A stretch of DNA of 64,000 nt. Origin: CBDEGU01 sp965238045. GTDB lineage: Bacteria; Acidobacteriota; Terriglobia; Bryobacterales; UBA6623. Within the stretch, counting starts at the first letter, position 1. Each line of letters opens with the position of its first letter. Under the pieces are notes generated by a model. That model saw only the letters and a program-made list of their open reading frames with translations. It was not told the DNA's origin and searched no databases. Positions 1-8,220 of the stretch are shown piece by piece. The stretch lies in the NCBI GenBank assembly GCA_965238045.1, contig CBDEGU010000012.1:1612001-1676000 (forward strand), given 5' to 3'. Position numbers and translations under genes: made by a program.

Positions 1-194
1 TCTTCGATGGCGGCGATGACGCCGGCGACATGCTCGATGACGTGAATCAGCCGCACGTGGCTGAACGCTCCGTCGCGAAACGGCAGGCGGGCCTGGTCGA
101 TATCGGCGATCACATCCGCGGCGGTATCGCGATTGCGATCGACGCCGATCGCGGCGGGGTACTTGTTCTGTCCGCAACCGATATCGAGAATCAT
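1..194 (-). CDS. Class I SAM-dependent methyltransferase, N-terminal part
   Basis: Read on the minus strand from an ATG at 194, an open frame of 64 codons runs off the left edge of the window. It begins MILDIGCGQNKYP, which contains the glycine-rich SAM-binding motif I (DIGCG). A GVDR segment follows at the usual position of the acidic residue that contacts the ribose, then LPFRDGAF and HVIEH, typical of small Methyltransf_11-type enzymes. The substrate cannot be told. The rest of the gene lies outside the window. Recognition rests on motif spacing only. Confidence 0.75.
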   Translation of the reverse strand, partial: MILDIGCGQNKYPAAIGVDRNRDTAADVIADIDQARLPFRDGAFSHVRLIHVIEHVAGVIAAIE

Positions 195-327
195 GGAGAG
201 GGGCCGGCAGGCCGAGGGCCGATTCCGGATGGTACGGGCTTAGGCTAGCATGGGTGGTTCCGCGCACGGGCTGTGCGCGGGTGGCCGGTAGGCGTAAGGG
301 GGTCGAGACGGCGGGATTGGGGGGTGA

Positions 328-470
328 CGTTTTGTCCGGTAATGCCCGGTTTTTGGGGATTTTGTTTGGTTTTTTTTGTGAGGGAAGCGGCTGAGGACGG
401 GTCGGGGAAGGGTTCTTGGGCGTCGTTTTGTCCGGATTTGCCCGGATTTTCGGTTTTTTGGGTCTTTGGA
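328..470 (+). repeat. Two G/T-rich repeat units about 96 bp apart
   Basis: Units near 328 and 424 share the pattern CGTTTTGTCCGG, four to five bases, GCCCGG, then a T/G-rich tail. They resemble the units at 1395-1665 in style (G/T bias, spacing near 100 bp) but not in exact sequence. Confidence 0.5.
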
Positions 471-538
471 TGGCCGCGGGCGGGTTGACGGGCTCGACGG
501 TGTCTCGCCTCTGGCTCCGCTGCATGGTCTGGCGGATG

Positions 539-598
539 GGTTGCCGGCTGGCTGGGATTGCTGGCCGCGGTTGCCGACTGGCTGGGGTTGCTGGCTTG
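539..598 (+). repeat. 30-bp tandem repeat, two copies
   Basis: Two adjacent 30-bp units (539-568 and 569-598), each starting GGTTGCCG and containing CTGGCTGGG, differ at only a few positions. No gene is associated with them. Confidence 0.7.
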
Positions 599-1070
599 GT
601 TCTTCGCGGTGCTTCTTTTTTGAATTCAAAAAATTCTAAAAAAGTGAGAGGCGCCTCTCGTTCCGACTATGTGATCCCGGCGAGCCGCCCCAGCCGGAAG
701 TTGCAGGCGGTTCCGGGCGAAGGGTTCTCTGGCGCGGTCACGTCGCGCAATTATCGCGCGCGGCGATGGTACTCGACTACGCTCGTAGGCCTTCGCGGTG
801 GATGTCCACTTTCGAGAGCCGTCCGAAGACCCGCCTTTGTGGTCACTGTCTCCTCTGTGATTCGAGGAGATGATGAACCGCTGGGCGAGCTTTCTGTCCT
901 GGCCAGGAAACGGTCGGGGGATCGCGGTGATCTATCCTTTCCGGTCGTTACGGGTATAGGCTAGCACGGGGTGTCAAGTGTTTTGGGGTGTTTTTGGCGT
1001 ATGTTGTTGATTTGGCGGGAGTGGAATCTCGTGACAGGGGGGTCGGGGGTTTTGGGGTTTCGGTACCGGG

Positions 1071-1106
1071 GATTCCAGCGGTGGATTCCAGCGGTGGATT
1101 CCGCGG
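1071..1106 (+). repeat. 13-bp tandem repeat
   Basis: The unit GATTCCAGCGGTG occurs at 1071-1083 and 1084-1096, followed by a partial third copy starting GATTCCGCGG. Confidence 0.7.
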
Positions 1107-1394
1107 CCCCATGAGCGGTATTTGTGGTGAAGGGGGGTGTGCCGCCCCTGCCGGGGCTGACTGTTTTCGGCTTGTGGTCCTGGGGCTCACGCCCCAGCCT
1201 GTTCGATGTGTCGCTCCTACGGAGCTTGGCGGGCGCGGGGGGATTGGGGGATTAATAGCTCGGCAGGCCAGGAAAAGCCGCAGGTCTCTTCGAGCTCCGC
1301 GCCGCGGTTGCTTTTCGATTGCCGCAGTCCTGGGGAGATCCGCGATGCGGTCCGGGGTAGGTGTCCGTAAGATGTTGATTTAGATTGGTTTTTT

Positions 1395-1665
1395 GGAATT
1401 GGGTCTGTTTGGTATTTTGATTTTCGGGGATTTGGGCTGGGTTGGGGTTTTTGGGTGAGAGGTGGTGGCGGGGGCGATTGCGTTGTCGCTGGGTGCGGGA
1501 ATTGGGTTCGTTTGGTACACCGGCTTGGCGGATTTGGCTGAGTGGGGTTTCCTGGGGGAGAGGCGGTGGCGGGGGCAGGATGCTGGGCACGATGCTGATG
1601 CAGGAAGGGTGCGGCGAGATTGGGTTGGTTTGGTATTTTTTGTTTTGCCGGCCGCGCTGGGTTGG
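1395..1665 (+). repeat. Three dispersed G/T-rich units, 103-118 bp apart
   Basis: A unit of the form GA(A)TTGGGTTNGTTTGGTA occurs at about 1396, 1499 and 1616. Between units, a second shared block (GAGAGGYGGTGGCGGGGG) occurs near 1456 and 1559. The regular spacing suggests a decayed tandem array with a period of about 110 bp. Confidence 0.6.
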
Positions 1666-1885
1666 TTGCTTGCTGGCCGGGCGCCGGGGGCGGCGATCGA
1701 CGGCTGGCTGGCGCGGTGTATTCTAGCATGGTGTATTCTGGCGCTGGGTATTCGTATCCAGCTTACCGCAGGTAGGTGGGGTTGGCAGAGTTGTCCAATA
1801 CAAGATGATCCTGAAAGGGGGGAGTATTTCCAACACAAGATGATCCTGAAAGCGACCAAGGAGGGAGGAGGGACACTGCGGGTGA

Positions 1886-3130
1886 ATGCACATCATCATG
1901 CAGAAAGTCGAATGTCTCACGCTAGAGCAGATGCGGGAGTTCCTAGCGGCCAGCGAAGAGCTGGTTTTCACTCTGTCGGGCCGCGGCGAGATCTACAATC
2001 TGGTCGAGCGCACCCTTGGCAGGCAGCAGTATCTCGGGTTGCCCAAGAAAGACAAAGGGGTCGTGCGCCACTATTTAAGCAGGCTGAGCGGACGCAGTCT
2101 GCCGCAGATCACTCGCCTGATTGGGCAGTATCGCCAGCAGGGCGCGGTGCGGCTGAGACAGCCGCGGCGGCGGCGTTTTCCGGCCCGCTACACGCCCGGC
2201 GACATCGCCTTGCTGGCAGCAGCCGACGCGGCGCACGAAGGGCTCTCGGGCCCGGCGGTGCGGCGCATTCTGTGGCGGGAATACAACGTCTATCACAAGG
2301 AGGCCTATCAGCGGCTGGCGGAGATTTCTTCCTCCCACATCTACAACTTGCGGCGCGGGGCGGCCTATCGCCAGCACCACGTCCATCACACCAGCACCCG
2401 CGCCCGCGCCGTGGGCATTGGCGAGCGCCGCAAGCCCGACCATCGCGGCCGGCCGGGCTACTTGCGGGTCGATACCGTGCATCAGGGCGACACCTCCACC
2501 CGCCGGGGGCTCCACCATATCAACGCCGTCGACGCGGTGACGCAGTGGCAGACGGTGGGCTGCTGCCAGACGATCTCGGAATCGCATTTGATCCCGGTTT
2601 TAGAGGCCATGCTGCATCAGTACCCTTTCCGCATCGAGGGGTTTCATTCCGACAACGGCTCGGAGTTTCTCAATTACCGGGTCGAGAAATTGTTGAACAA
2701 ACTGCTGGTGGGGGAGTTCACCAAGTCGCGGGCGCATCGCACAACCGACAACGCGTTGGTCGAGGGCAAGAATGGGGCGGTGGTGCGCAAACACATCGGA
2801 CACGAACCGATCGGAGCCGAGCATGCCGAAGAGTTTCAGCGTTTCTACATGGCCGAGTTCAATCCCTACTTGAACTACCATCGCCCTTGCGGATTCGCCA
2901 CCGTGGAGGTGGACGGGAAGGGCAAGCGGCGGCGCCGCTACCGGCTCGGAGACTACCGCACGCCCTACGAGAAGCTGCTTTCGCTCGATCAATGGGAAAG
3001 CTACTTGAAGCCCGGCGTCACGGCTGCTTTTCTGGAGCAGCAAGCCGGCCGGATGAGCGACACCGAGTGTGCGCTGCGGATGCAGCGGCGCAAGAGAGAA
3101 CTGCTGGCCGCGAGCCGCTCGCGGTGGTAG
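1886..3130 (+). CDS. Transposase with integrase (rve) catalytic core
   Basis: The 414-residue protein has an N-terminal helix-turn-helix region (LSGRSLPQITRLIGQYRQ) and an RNase H-like integrase core. The likely DDE triad is Asp in RVDTVH, Asp in FHSDNGSEF and Glu in NALVEGKNG. It would cut and join the ends of its own element. The layout resembles IS481/IS3-like transposases; the exact IS family was not determined. The frame looks intact, and the ATG at 1886 follows the purine-rich stretch GGAGGGAGGAGGGA, although at a long distance. The gene sits wholly between the inverted repeats. Confidence 0.85.
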   Translation: MHIIMQKVECLTLEQMREFLAASEELVFTLSGRGEIYNLVERTLGRQQYLGLPKKDKGVVRHYLSRLSGRSLPQITRLIGQYRQQGAVRLRQPRRRRFPARYTPGDIALLAAADAAHEGLSGPAVRRILWREYNVYHKEAYQRLAEISSSHIYNLRRGAAYRQHHVHHTSTRARAVGIGERRKPDHRGRPGYLRVDTVHQGDTSTRRGLHHINAVDAVTQWQTVGCCQTISESHLIPVLEAMLHQYPFRIEGFHSDNGSEFLNYRVEKLLNKLLVGEFTKSRAHRTTDNALVEGKNGAVVRKHIGHEPIGAEHAEEFQRFYMAEFNPYLNYHRPCGFATVEVDGKGKRRRRYRLGDYRTPYEKLLSLDQWESYLKPGVTAAFLEQQAGRMSDTECALRMQRRKRELLAASRSRW

Positions 3131-3138
3131 GAGGGCAC

Positions 3139-3192
3139 CGCGCAGCCGGGACCTTCGCTCGCCCTCCGGGCTCCCTGCGGCCCGGCTGCGCG
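3139..3192. terminator. Hairpin after the transposase gene
   Basis: CGCGCAGCCGGG (3139-3150) pairs perfectly with CCCGGCTGCGCG (3181-3192) around a 30-nt loop, 9 bp after the transposase stop. There is no U-tract, so termination is a guess; it could also be a structural element of the IS. Confidence 0.4.
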
Positions 3193-3669
3193 CGGAGGGA
3201 AACGGCGGCACGGGGTGAGAGCAAACCCATGGACAGAAACGTGGCCGCGGACCTGGAGCACGCTCCAGATGAGCGTCCCCCTGCGCCCTCACAGCCCCCT
3301 CGCCCCTGCCCCCTAGAAAGGAGATCGCTACCCACCCCTGCACCCTTACCCACCCAGACCCGTTTCAGGATCATTCTTGGATTGGAAAATGCTTTGGCGG
3401 GGGCTTGCCGGTGGATGTTGTTGTGAGGGGGCCGCTTAGTTAATTTGTGATCTCGTGACACGGGTGTGGGGAACCGGTCCCCCGGCCCGCGGCCGAACGG
3501 AAAACCTTCGCTTCGGGGCGGTCGGTCTTTTCGTGCTCCTGATGAACCATGACTCGCGCTCTGTGACTCACTGCGGTTCGTGCGGCGAGAGTTAGGGTGC
3601 CTGTCCCTGCATTCTCCTGCATTCTCCCTGCATTCTCTGCATTAGATGAAAATGTAAAGTGCTGAATCA

Positions 3670-3785
3670 TAGATACTTCTGCGGAGTTACGGTGCCTGTC
3701 CCTCGCCCGTCCTAGATACTTCTGCGGAGTTACGGTGCCTGTCCCTCGCCCGTCCTCCTCGCCCGTCCTGTCCCTCGCCCGTCCT
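3670..3785. repeat. Perfect 43-bp tandem repeat with partial copies
   Basis: Positions 3670-3712 and 3713-3755 are identical 43-bp units containing GGTGCCTGTCCCTCGCCC. Partial units with CCTCGCCCGTCC follow to about 3785 and abut the broken end of the IS4-type transposase fragment. A related GGTGCCTGTCCCTGC starts near 3596, followed by short TGCATTCTC repeats. The interval 3386-3669 otherwise holds nothing recognisable. Confidence 0.85.
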
Positions 3786-3792
3786 CGCCCCC

Positions 3793-4146
3793 GAAACGAA
3801 ACTTGTGGCCCGGCGCCACGCCGCGACACTTTGCCAGCAGCTGCCCGAAGACGGTTTCGTAGATCTGCCAAGGACGTTGCCGGTTGGCGTAGGCAAGCGT
3901 CGAGCGCGCCGGAGCGGCGGACAGGCCCAGATGCCGCAGCTTGCCTTCGCTGGCCGCCAGAGAGCCGCAGATTTCGCGCAATGACTGGGCGCGGCCGAGG
4001 TGGCAAAACAGCATGGCGACGAACTGTCCCCAGCAAGTGAAGCCGCGGGCGTGGCGCTCTCCGCGATGCTGGCGGACGGCTTGTTCAAATTCTGAACGCG
4101 GAAACAACTTCAAAAGCTGCGAGAAAATGCTGCATACTTGACTCAT
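3793..4146 (-). pseudogene. IS4-type transposase, N-terminal fragment (DUF4372)
   Basis: From an ATG at 4146 the minus strand encodes about 118 residues resembling the DUF4372 N-terminal domain of IS4-family transposases: FSQLLKLFPRSEFEQAV, FTCWGQFVAMLFCHL, SLREICGSL, and STLAYANRQRPWQIYE. Homology stops at HKFRF. The frame then runs into the GGGACAGGCACC repeat sequence, so the catalytic domain is missing. This is a truncated relic and not a working transposase. Confidence 0.75.
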
Positions 4147-4237
4147 GGCGGGACCTCCCAGGGCGGATCGGTTCATAGGCCTGAACCCCATCCCAACCTA
4201 ACAGAGGTTCCGCCTCCTGGCTTACGAGTTCAAAAAG

Positions 4238-4459
4238 CTAATTTGGACAAGAGTGATCGGCAACCCACAAGTTCCCAGCGGGGTCAAAGGTGAAATCCTG
4301 CAAGTTTGCCAGGCACGTCCGTGTTGATAAGATCGTCTCTATTCCTAAGAAGACCGTGGTCTCACAACTTTGGTCGATCTCCTGAGCCAAGCTCAGCTGG
4401 ATCAGTGACGCGAAGAGGCAACAGACAGCGATCACATATCTGGCCGCGAACCTCAGCAC
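4238..4459 (-). pseudogene. N-terminal fragment of a secreted NHL-repeat protein
   Basis: The 73-codon minus-strand frame starts with a good signal peptide (MLRFAARYVIAVCCLFASL, then ending near SLAQ). It ends in the first blade of an NHL-type beta-propeller (DFTFDPAGNLWVAD). A full protein would have several more blades. The frame ends abruptly where IS4-type sequence begins (about 4237). On the upstream side it abuts an IS21 end fragment at 4471, so its promoter is also gone. Confidence 0.55.
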
Positions 4460-4470
4460 AAAGATCGAGA

Positions 4471-4566
4471 GCTCCGTTCCAGCCGTCTCACGAAAACCGC
4501 TAGCCCTTCACCAACTGGTCTACTTTTGCTCCGCCGAAGTGGTTTAAATTTACTCCGCCCTTGACA
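4471..4566 (+). mobile_element. Orphan right end of an IS21-family element (96 bp)
   Basis: These 96 bp match positions 10555-10650, the right terminus of the complete IS21 element, over the whole length with a few substitutions. The fragment includes the terminal ACTCCGCCCTTGACA and the internal transposase-binding repeat TACTTTTGCTCCGCC. The rest of this copy has been lost. Its tip at 4566 directly abuts the truncated membrane-protein gene. Confidence 0.85.
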
Positions 4567-4655
4567 CCCCAGGTGAAGAGCGCCAAGATCAGCAGAGGAA
4601 CTCCGATACGACCCAGTCCACCATAGATCCGGTGTTTGATATTGGTAAGGCCCAT
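4567..4655 (-). pseudogene. Small membrane protein, N-terminal fragment
   Basis: An ATG at 4655, preceded by GAGG at suitable spacing, begins MGLTNIKHRIYGGLGRIG followed by hydrophobic residues (VPLLILALFTW). It is then cut at 4567 by the IS21 end. The start resembles that of the membrane protein at 10897-11367 (T-x-I-K-H-x-x-Y-G-G-L), suggesting two paralogues in this region. The gene is divergent from the ECF sigma gene at 4775. Confidence 0.5.
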
Positions 4656-4692
4656 TGTTAAACCTCGTTTGGGAAAGTTTTCGTTACTGTAT

Positions 4693-4730
4693 GTGAGTGC
4701 AACAAAGGCGCGAATGCTTACACTTGAATC
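4693..4730 (+). promoter_or_regulatory. Conserved 37-bp motif upstream of ECF sigma gene
   Basis: The segment starting GTGAGTGCAACAAAGGCGCG and ending near CTTACACTTGAA recurs with few changes at 12584-12620 and 12704-12740. Here it lies 45 bp upstream of the sigma gene start and in the divergent gap to the small membrane gene. It may be a promoter or operator, for example for autoregulation by the sigma factor. The function is inferred from position and recurrence only. Confidence 0.45.
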
Positions 4731-4774
4731 GCGACGCGAGGCGACGTAGCCCTGGCCAGGAGCCCTGAACCGCG

Positions 4775-5365
4775 GTGCCCACTCTCGATGACCTCGAAAT
4801 CCCGGCGCGGATCAGGGCCGGCGATCGCAACGCGATCCAGACCGTCGTCGAGACCTATCTGGGCCAGATCCTTCGTGCTGCGCGGGGCGCGGGCCTGGAT
4901 CCTCAGCGCGCCGAAGAGGTGACCCAAGCTACCTTCGCTACCTTCATCGAGAAGGCCGAACAGTTCGAAGGCCGGTCGCACGTCCGCACCTGGTTGTTCG
5001 GCATCCTATACAAAAAGGTCGCAGAAGCTCGCCGGGAACGGCAGCGAGAGATCCAAACGGATGACATCGAAGACGTTGTCGAGCGACGGTTCAACCCGAC
5101 CGGGAGCTGGGTGCGCCCACCTCAGTCCGCCGACACGCAGTTTTACCGCTCTGAAGTCAGTAAGTTCATCGAAGATTGTCTCGAAGTCGTCCCCACCAAG
5201 CAGAGGATGGCCTTCATCCTGCGCGAAGTGGAGGGCCTCGGCACAGATGAAATCTGTAAGATTCAGGGAGTGACGCGCACTAACTTAGGAGTCCTGCTGT
5301 ATCGCGTGCGTAACCGTCTCCGGGAATGCCTGGAGGCCAAAGGTGTGAGTGATGCTCAGCTGTAA
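4775..5365 (+). CDS. ECF-type RNA polymerase sigma factor
   Basis: The 196-residue protein has sigma region 2 (AEEVTQATFATFIEKAEQF, then SHVRTWLFGILYKKV) near residues 45-90. Region 4 (VPTKQRMAFILREVEGLG, then a helix-turn-helix ending VLLYRVRNRLRECL) lies near residues 135-190. It would direct RNA polymerase to a small regulon. The start is GTG at 4775, with CAGGAG about 12 bp upstream. The gene overlaps a zinc-finger anti-sigma gene by 17 bp, the usual regulator-pair arrangement, and has the conserved 37-bp motif upstream. The inducing signal is unknown. Confidence 0.88.
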   Translation: MPTLDDLEIPARIRAGDRNAIQTVVETYLGQILRAARGAGLDPQRAEEVTQATFATFIEKAEQFEGRSHVRTWLFGILYKKVAEARRERQREIQTDDIEDVVERRFNPTGSWVRPPQSADTQFYRSEVSKFIEDCLEVVPTKQRMAFILREVEGLGTDEICKIQGVTRTNLGVLLYRVRNRLRECLEAKGVSDAQL

Positions 5366-5639
5366 GGAAGTCACGAGGAAGATCGCTAGTGATGAGTTCG
5401 CGGAGGGAGGGTGGAGAGAGCGTCTGGCGGTCCGGCTCCATCTGCTCTTGTGCCGCCACTGCCGGCGTTATGTGGCGCAACTGCGGGCCATCGGCGCTGC
5501 GGCACGAAATCTCTGGGGAGAGCGCGCTCAAGACGCACGGACGATCGAGCGGCTCGAACGCCGAATCCTGGAGAGCTGTCTCGGTGGGTCGGGGGAGCCA
5601 ACCACCGAGGGCCAGGGCAGCAATGTCGATCCGAAATGA
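5349..5639 (+). CDS. Zinc-finger anti-sigma factor-like protein
   Basis: This small protein (96 residues) carries an H-x3-C-x2-C motif (HLLLCRHC) near residues 31-38 and a Cys near the start (MLSCKEV). That is the arrangement of zf-HC2 zinc-binding anti-sigma domains. No transmembrane segment is evident, so it would be a soluble partner. It overlaps the sigma gene by 17 bp and is almost certainly translationally coupled. GTG at 5349 or ATG at 5352 could be the start. It probably holds the upstream sigma factor inactive until a signal releases it. Confidence 0.7.
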   Translation: MMLSCKEVTRKIASDEFAEGGWRERLAVRLHLLLCRHCRRYVAQLRAIGAAARNLWGERAQDARTIERLERRILESCLGGSGEPTTEGQGSNVDPK

Positions 5640-5777
5640 GCCCATGTGCAGGCGTTTTCGGTCGCGCTGATACCCCACCTTTGGGAACTCTTACTTGCGG
5701 ATGGGTTGGTCTGGCGTTCCCCAGAATCTTTCCCACGCCTCTCTACTTTCGAACACCCAACTGATTCAAAGAGGCAG

Positions 5778-6767
5778 GATGGGTATTCACTTGACTCAGG
5801 TGACCACAAGATGTAGGATCTTGGAAAATGGAAGATTATCCGCGGAATCTGGCCGAGGTCGAGGCGCGTTTCGCCAACGAGCAGGCCTGTCGGGAGTATC
5901 TGTGTCAACTCCGCTGGCCGGAGGGTTTTCGTTGTCCGCGATGCGGGCATGACAAAACCTGGGCGGTACGCACGGTGCTGCTTATTTCAAGACACCCGCA
6001 AACCGCTCCAGAGCTGGTTTCGAGCCATGTGGTGGCTCACCAGCCAGAAGAACGGGGCCAGCGCACTGGGATTGCAACGAGCGTTGGGCCTGGGCAGCTA
6101 CAAGACGGCCTGGACTTGGTTGCACAAGCTCCGGCGCGCTATGGTACGGCCCGGACGCGACCGGCTCAGCGGGCGCGTTGAGGTTGACGAGACCTACTTA
6201 GGAGCCCTGGAGGAGGGCGTGCGGGGCCGCCAAACCGACGCGAAAGCGCTGATTGCAGTAGCGGCCGAGGAAGATGGCGCAGGCATCGGACGAATTCGGA
6301 TGCGCACGATTCCGAACGCCTCCGGGGACAGCTTGATGGCCTTCGTTGGCGAGTCGGTCGAACCCGGCAGCGTGGTCCACACCGACGGTTGGCTGGGTTA
6401 CGGGCCACTCGAAAGCGACGGCTATCGCCACGAGGTGAGCTACCTGGACGGGCAACCGGCGCGGGCCTCGGAACTGCTCCCCCGCGTTCATCGCGTGGTG
6501 TCGTTGCTGAAGCGCTGGATACTGGGTACGCATCAAGGAGCCGTCAGCCACGAGCATCTCGACTCCTACCTCGACGAATTCACCTTCCGCTTCAACCGCC
6601 GCAAGTCCAGAAGTCGAGGCAAGCTCTTCTACCGCCTGGTGCAGCAGGCCGTCGCCGTCCAACCGGTGCCCTACAAGTCGCTGGTCGGAGGCACCGCAAC
6701 ACATGCTACGGACAACCACAACATGTAGGGGCTATTTCAAAATACCTGAGTCAAGTGAATACCCATC
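5778..6767 (+). mobile_element. IS1595-family element, copy 1 (defective)
   Basis: The 990-bp element is bounded by inverted repeats (GATGGGTATTCACTTGACTC at the left, its complement at the right) and flanked by a perfect 8-bp target duplication, AGAGGCAG, at 5770-5777 and 6768-6775. It is nearly identical to the copy at 11371-12407 but lacks 47 bp inside the transposase gene. It lies between the anti-sigma gene and the kinase remnant. Confidence 0.93.
5828..6728 (+). pseudogene. IS1595 transposase with 47-bp deletion
   Basis: It begins MEDYPRNLAEVEARFANE and carries the first zinc-ribbon half (CPRCGHDKTW). A 47-bp deletion near 5978, compared with the intact copy, removes the second cysteine pair (CASCGHQ) and shifts the frame. 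The remaining frame from about 5985 to 6728 encodes the DDE-type catalytic part (VEVDETYLG, HTDGWLGY) in a different register. The product is not expected to work. Confidence 0.88.
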
Positions 6768-6835
6768 AGAGGCAGAATTCAATTCAAAAGCTATTTTCCA
6801 CTCCAGTCGGAAGCCCAAATCGAAATGCGCTGGAG

Positions 6836-6945
6836 TCACGGGTCGGGGCCGCTCCGTGTTGCCCGTTTCGTGGCCTCGGCTTTGTAGACAACATTCATCC
6901 CGCCCTCGCCGATCTTCTCGACTCGAGCACCTTGTAGTGGGAGAT
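6836..6945 (-). pseudogene. Ser/Thr protein kinase, N-terminal fragment
   Basis: On the minus strand, ISHYKVLE at 6945 is followed, after a small insertion that shifts the frame, by EKIGEGGMNVVYKAEATKR. This is the start and glycine-rich ATP loop of a PknB-type kinase (usual form ISHYKVLEKIGEGGMGVVYK). The frame ends at a stop at 6836 and no further kinase sequence is seen before IS1595 copy 1. ISHY is in frame with the phosphatase C-terminus, so phosphatase and kinase may once have formed one fusion protein. Confidence 0.7.
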
Positions 6946-7856
6946 GGGGGGATCAATCCGCTGTATAACGATCAGTGTCTCATCGTCGCTGGCACCCAAA
7001 TCGCGGCTGAATCTGTGTACCTATGACAACAAACCTCGGCCAGCCGCCTCGGGAGAATCCGTTGGAAGTACCTTCGCCAATTCACACAAGCCTTCGCCAC
7101 CGAGCTGCTCCCCAGCTTGGTTTTCGGCCTCGATCATGGCGTCGGTGTAAAGAATGAGCAGATCGTGCGAAGCCAGGGTCACGAACGTTTGCTGATACTC
7201 GGTACCCGGGATCAAACCGAGAGGTAAGCCCGAAGACACGGTGCCGGGCGCCGTACTTTCTGTGAGAAGGCCCCAGCGCTTCTCGCTGGCGTGGAACCAA
7301 AGAGGCGCGGGGTGGCCCGCATTCGTATAAGCCACCTGGCTGAGTTCGCGGTGAAACCCGAGCACAACGGCTGTTGCATATTGTGAACCCGCCTGGGCCT
7401 GACGGAATGCCCGACCCAGATCGCGCATGAAGTCGGACTGATCCCAGGTGTTGATATAGCGGCGCATCAGGTGGAGCAGGGACTGCGCGACAGTGTCGAC
7501 TTCGGCCCCATGACCGCTCACATCTGCGAGAACGATTCTCGAAAGCCTACCCTCGTCACAGGCTGACAGATAGTGCACATCCCCGCCGACTACTGATTTC
7601 AAGGGCGCTGAATAGACCCAGGCTGCCAGGCCGGGTAGTTGCCCTTCGAACGCCACCTCCCGGTTGCCACCCCAGACCCCAATGCAAGCCAAGTCTGACC
7701 GCGGTTGCCCTTGGTGATTTGCGAGTCCGATTTGTCGCCCGTCAGCAGAGCTAATGGAGATTGTCCCGAATCTAGTTGAAGGTGGAAGGGCGGCGGTTCT
7801 CAAGCCCGGTTCTCTGAGAGAATCGAGCAAACCTTTCACCACAAAGGAGAACCGCC

Positions 7857-8099
7857 GTGAAGAAACGATATCACATTCTGGATTCCGCGAAGCAACAGCC
7901 AGTCAGCCCCAACGACCTCACCCGCCTGCTCAGCCAAAACTCCCAACTCATGCTGCCCTTGGTTGAACTGGTCGAGCAGTGCCGCGGAGCCGTCGACGAG
8001 GTTATCGACGTCACCGGCCGCGCCGCCATTCAAGCCGTGCTGGAACTGTCGGCGCAGCAAGTTACCGGTGGAAAACTTTCCCAGCCCGGCAAGAAGTGA
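7857..8099 (+). pseudogene. IS256-family transposase, N-terminal fragment
   Basis: GTG at 7857 with AAAGGAGA upstream starts MKKRYHILDSAKQQPVS. The fragment continues through LMLPLVELVEQCRGAVDEVI and TGRAAIQAVLELSAQQVTG, which resembles the start of mutator/IS256-type transposases. It ends at 8099, exactly where the IS21 left end TGAGAACGGCGGAGC begins. All catalytic sequence is missing. Confidence 0.7.
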
Positions 8100-8220
8100 G
8101 AACGGCGGAGCGAAACTAGACCATAGAGCGGCGATTCGAAGCCGCTTTTGGGCGGAGTAAAAGTAGACCGCCCGAGTGGTCCAGCGAACATTCCTGTGGT
8201 GTTTGTGGGACACGAGAGGG

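Larger units (their letters stand above)
195..1794. other. Gene-free region with G/T-rich repeats
   Basis: About 1.6 kb with no convincing gene on either strand. Open frames exist, but their products are low-complexity Pro/Arg/Gln-rich or Gly/Trp-rich with no recognisable domain. The DNA is strongly strand-biased in G and T on the plus strand and carries several short dispersed and tandem repeats, listed separately. A degenerate 24-bp direct repeat (19 of 24 identical, core TAGGCTAGCA) occurs at 233-256 and 949-972. Confidence 0.6.
1795..3385 (+). mobile_element. Insertion sequence with rve-type DDE transposase
   Basis: The left terminal inverted repeat (1795-1816, CCAATACAAGATGATCCTGA) matches the reverse complement of 3363-3385 apart from one substitution and a 1-bp indel. 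A second, nearly identical left end lies at 1830-1851, so the element has two tandem left termini. It carries one transposase gene. A 12-bp perfect inverted repeat (3139-3150 with 3181-3192) follows the gene and may act as a terminator. No target-site duplication is visible. Confidence 0.8.

Noticed and set aside
240..629. Proline/arginine-rich open frame on the minus strand
   Set aside because: Low complexity, no domain, no ribosome-binding site; it is a by-product of the G/T-rich repeats.
1462..3426. Long plus-strand open frame overlapping the transposase
   Set aside because: It runs out of frame with a clear rve transposase and its product is low-complexity; a high-GC shadow frame.
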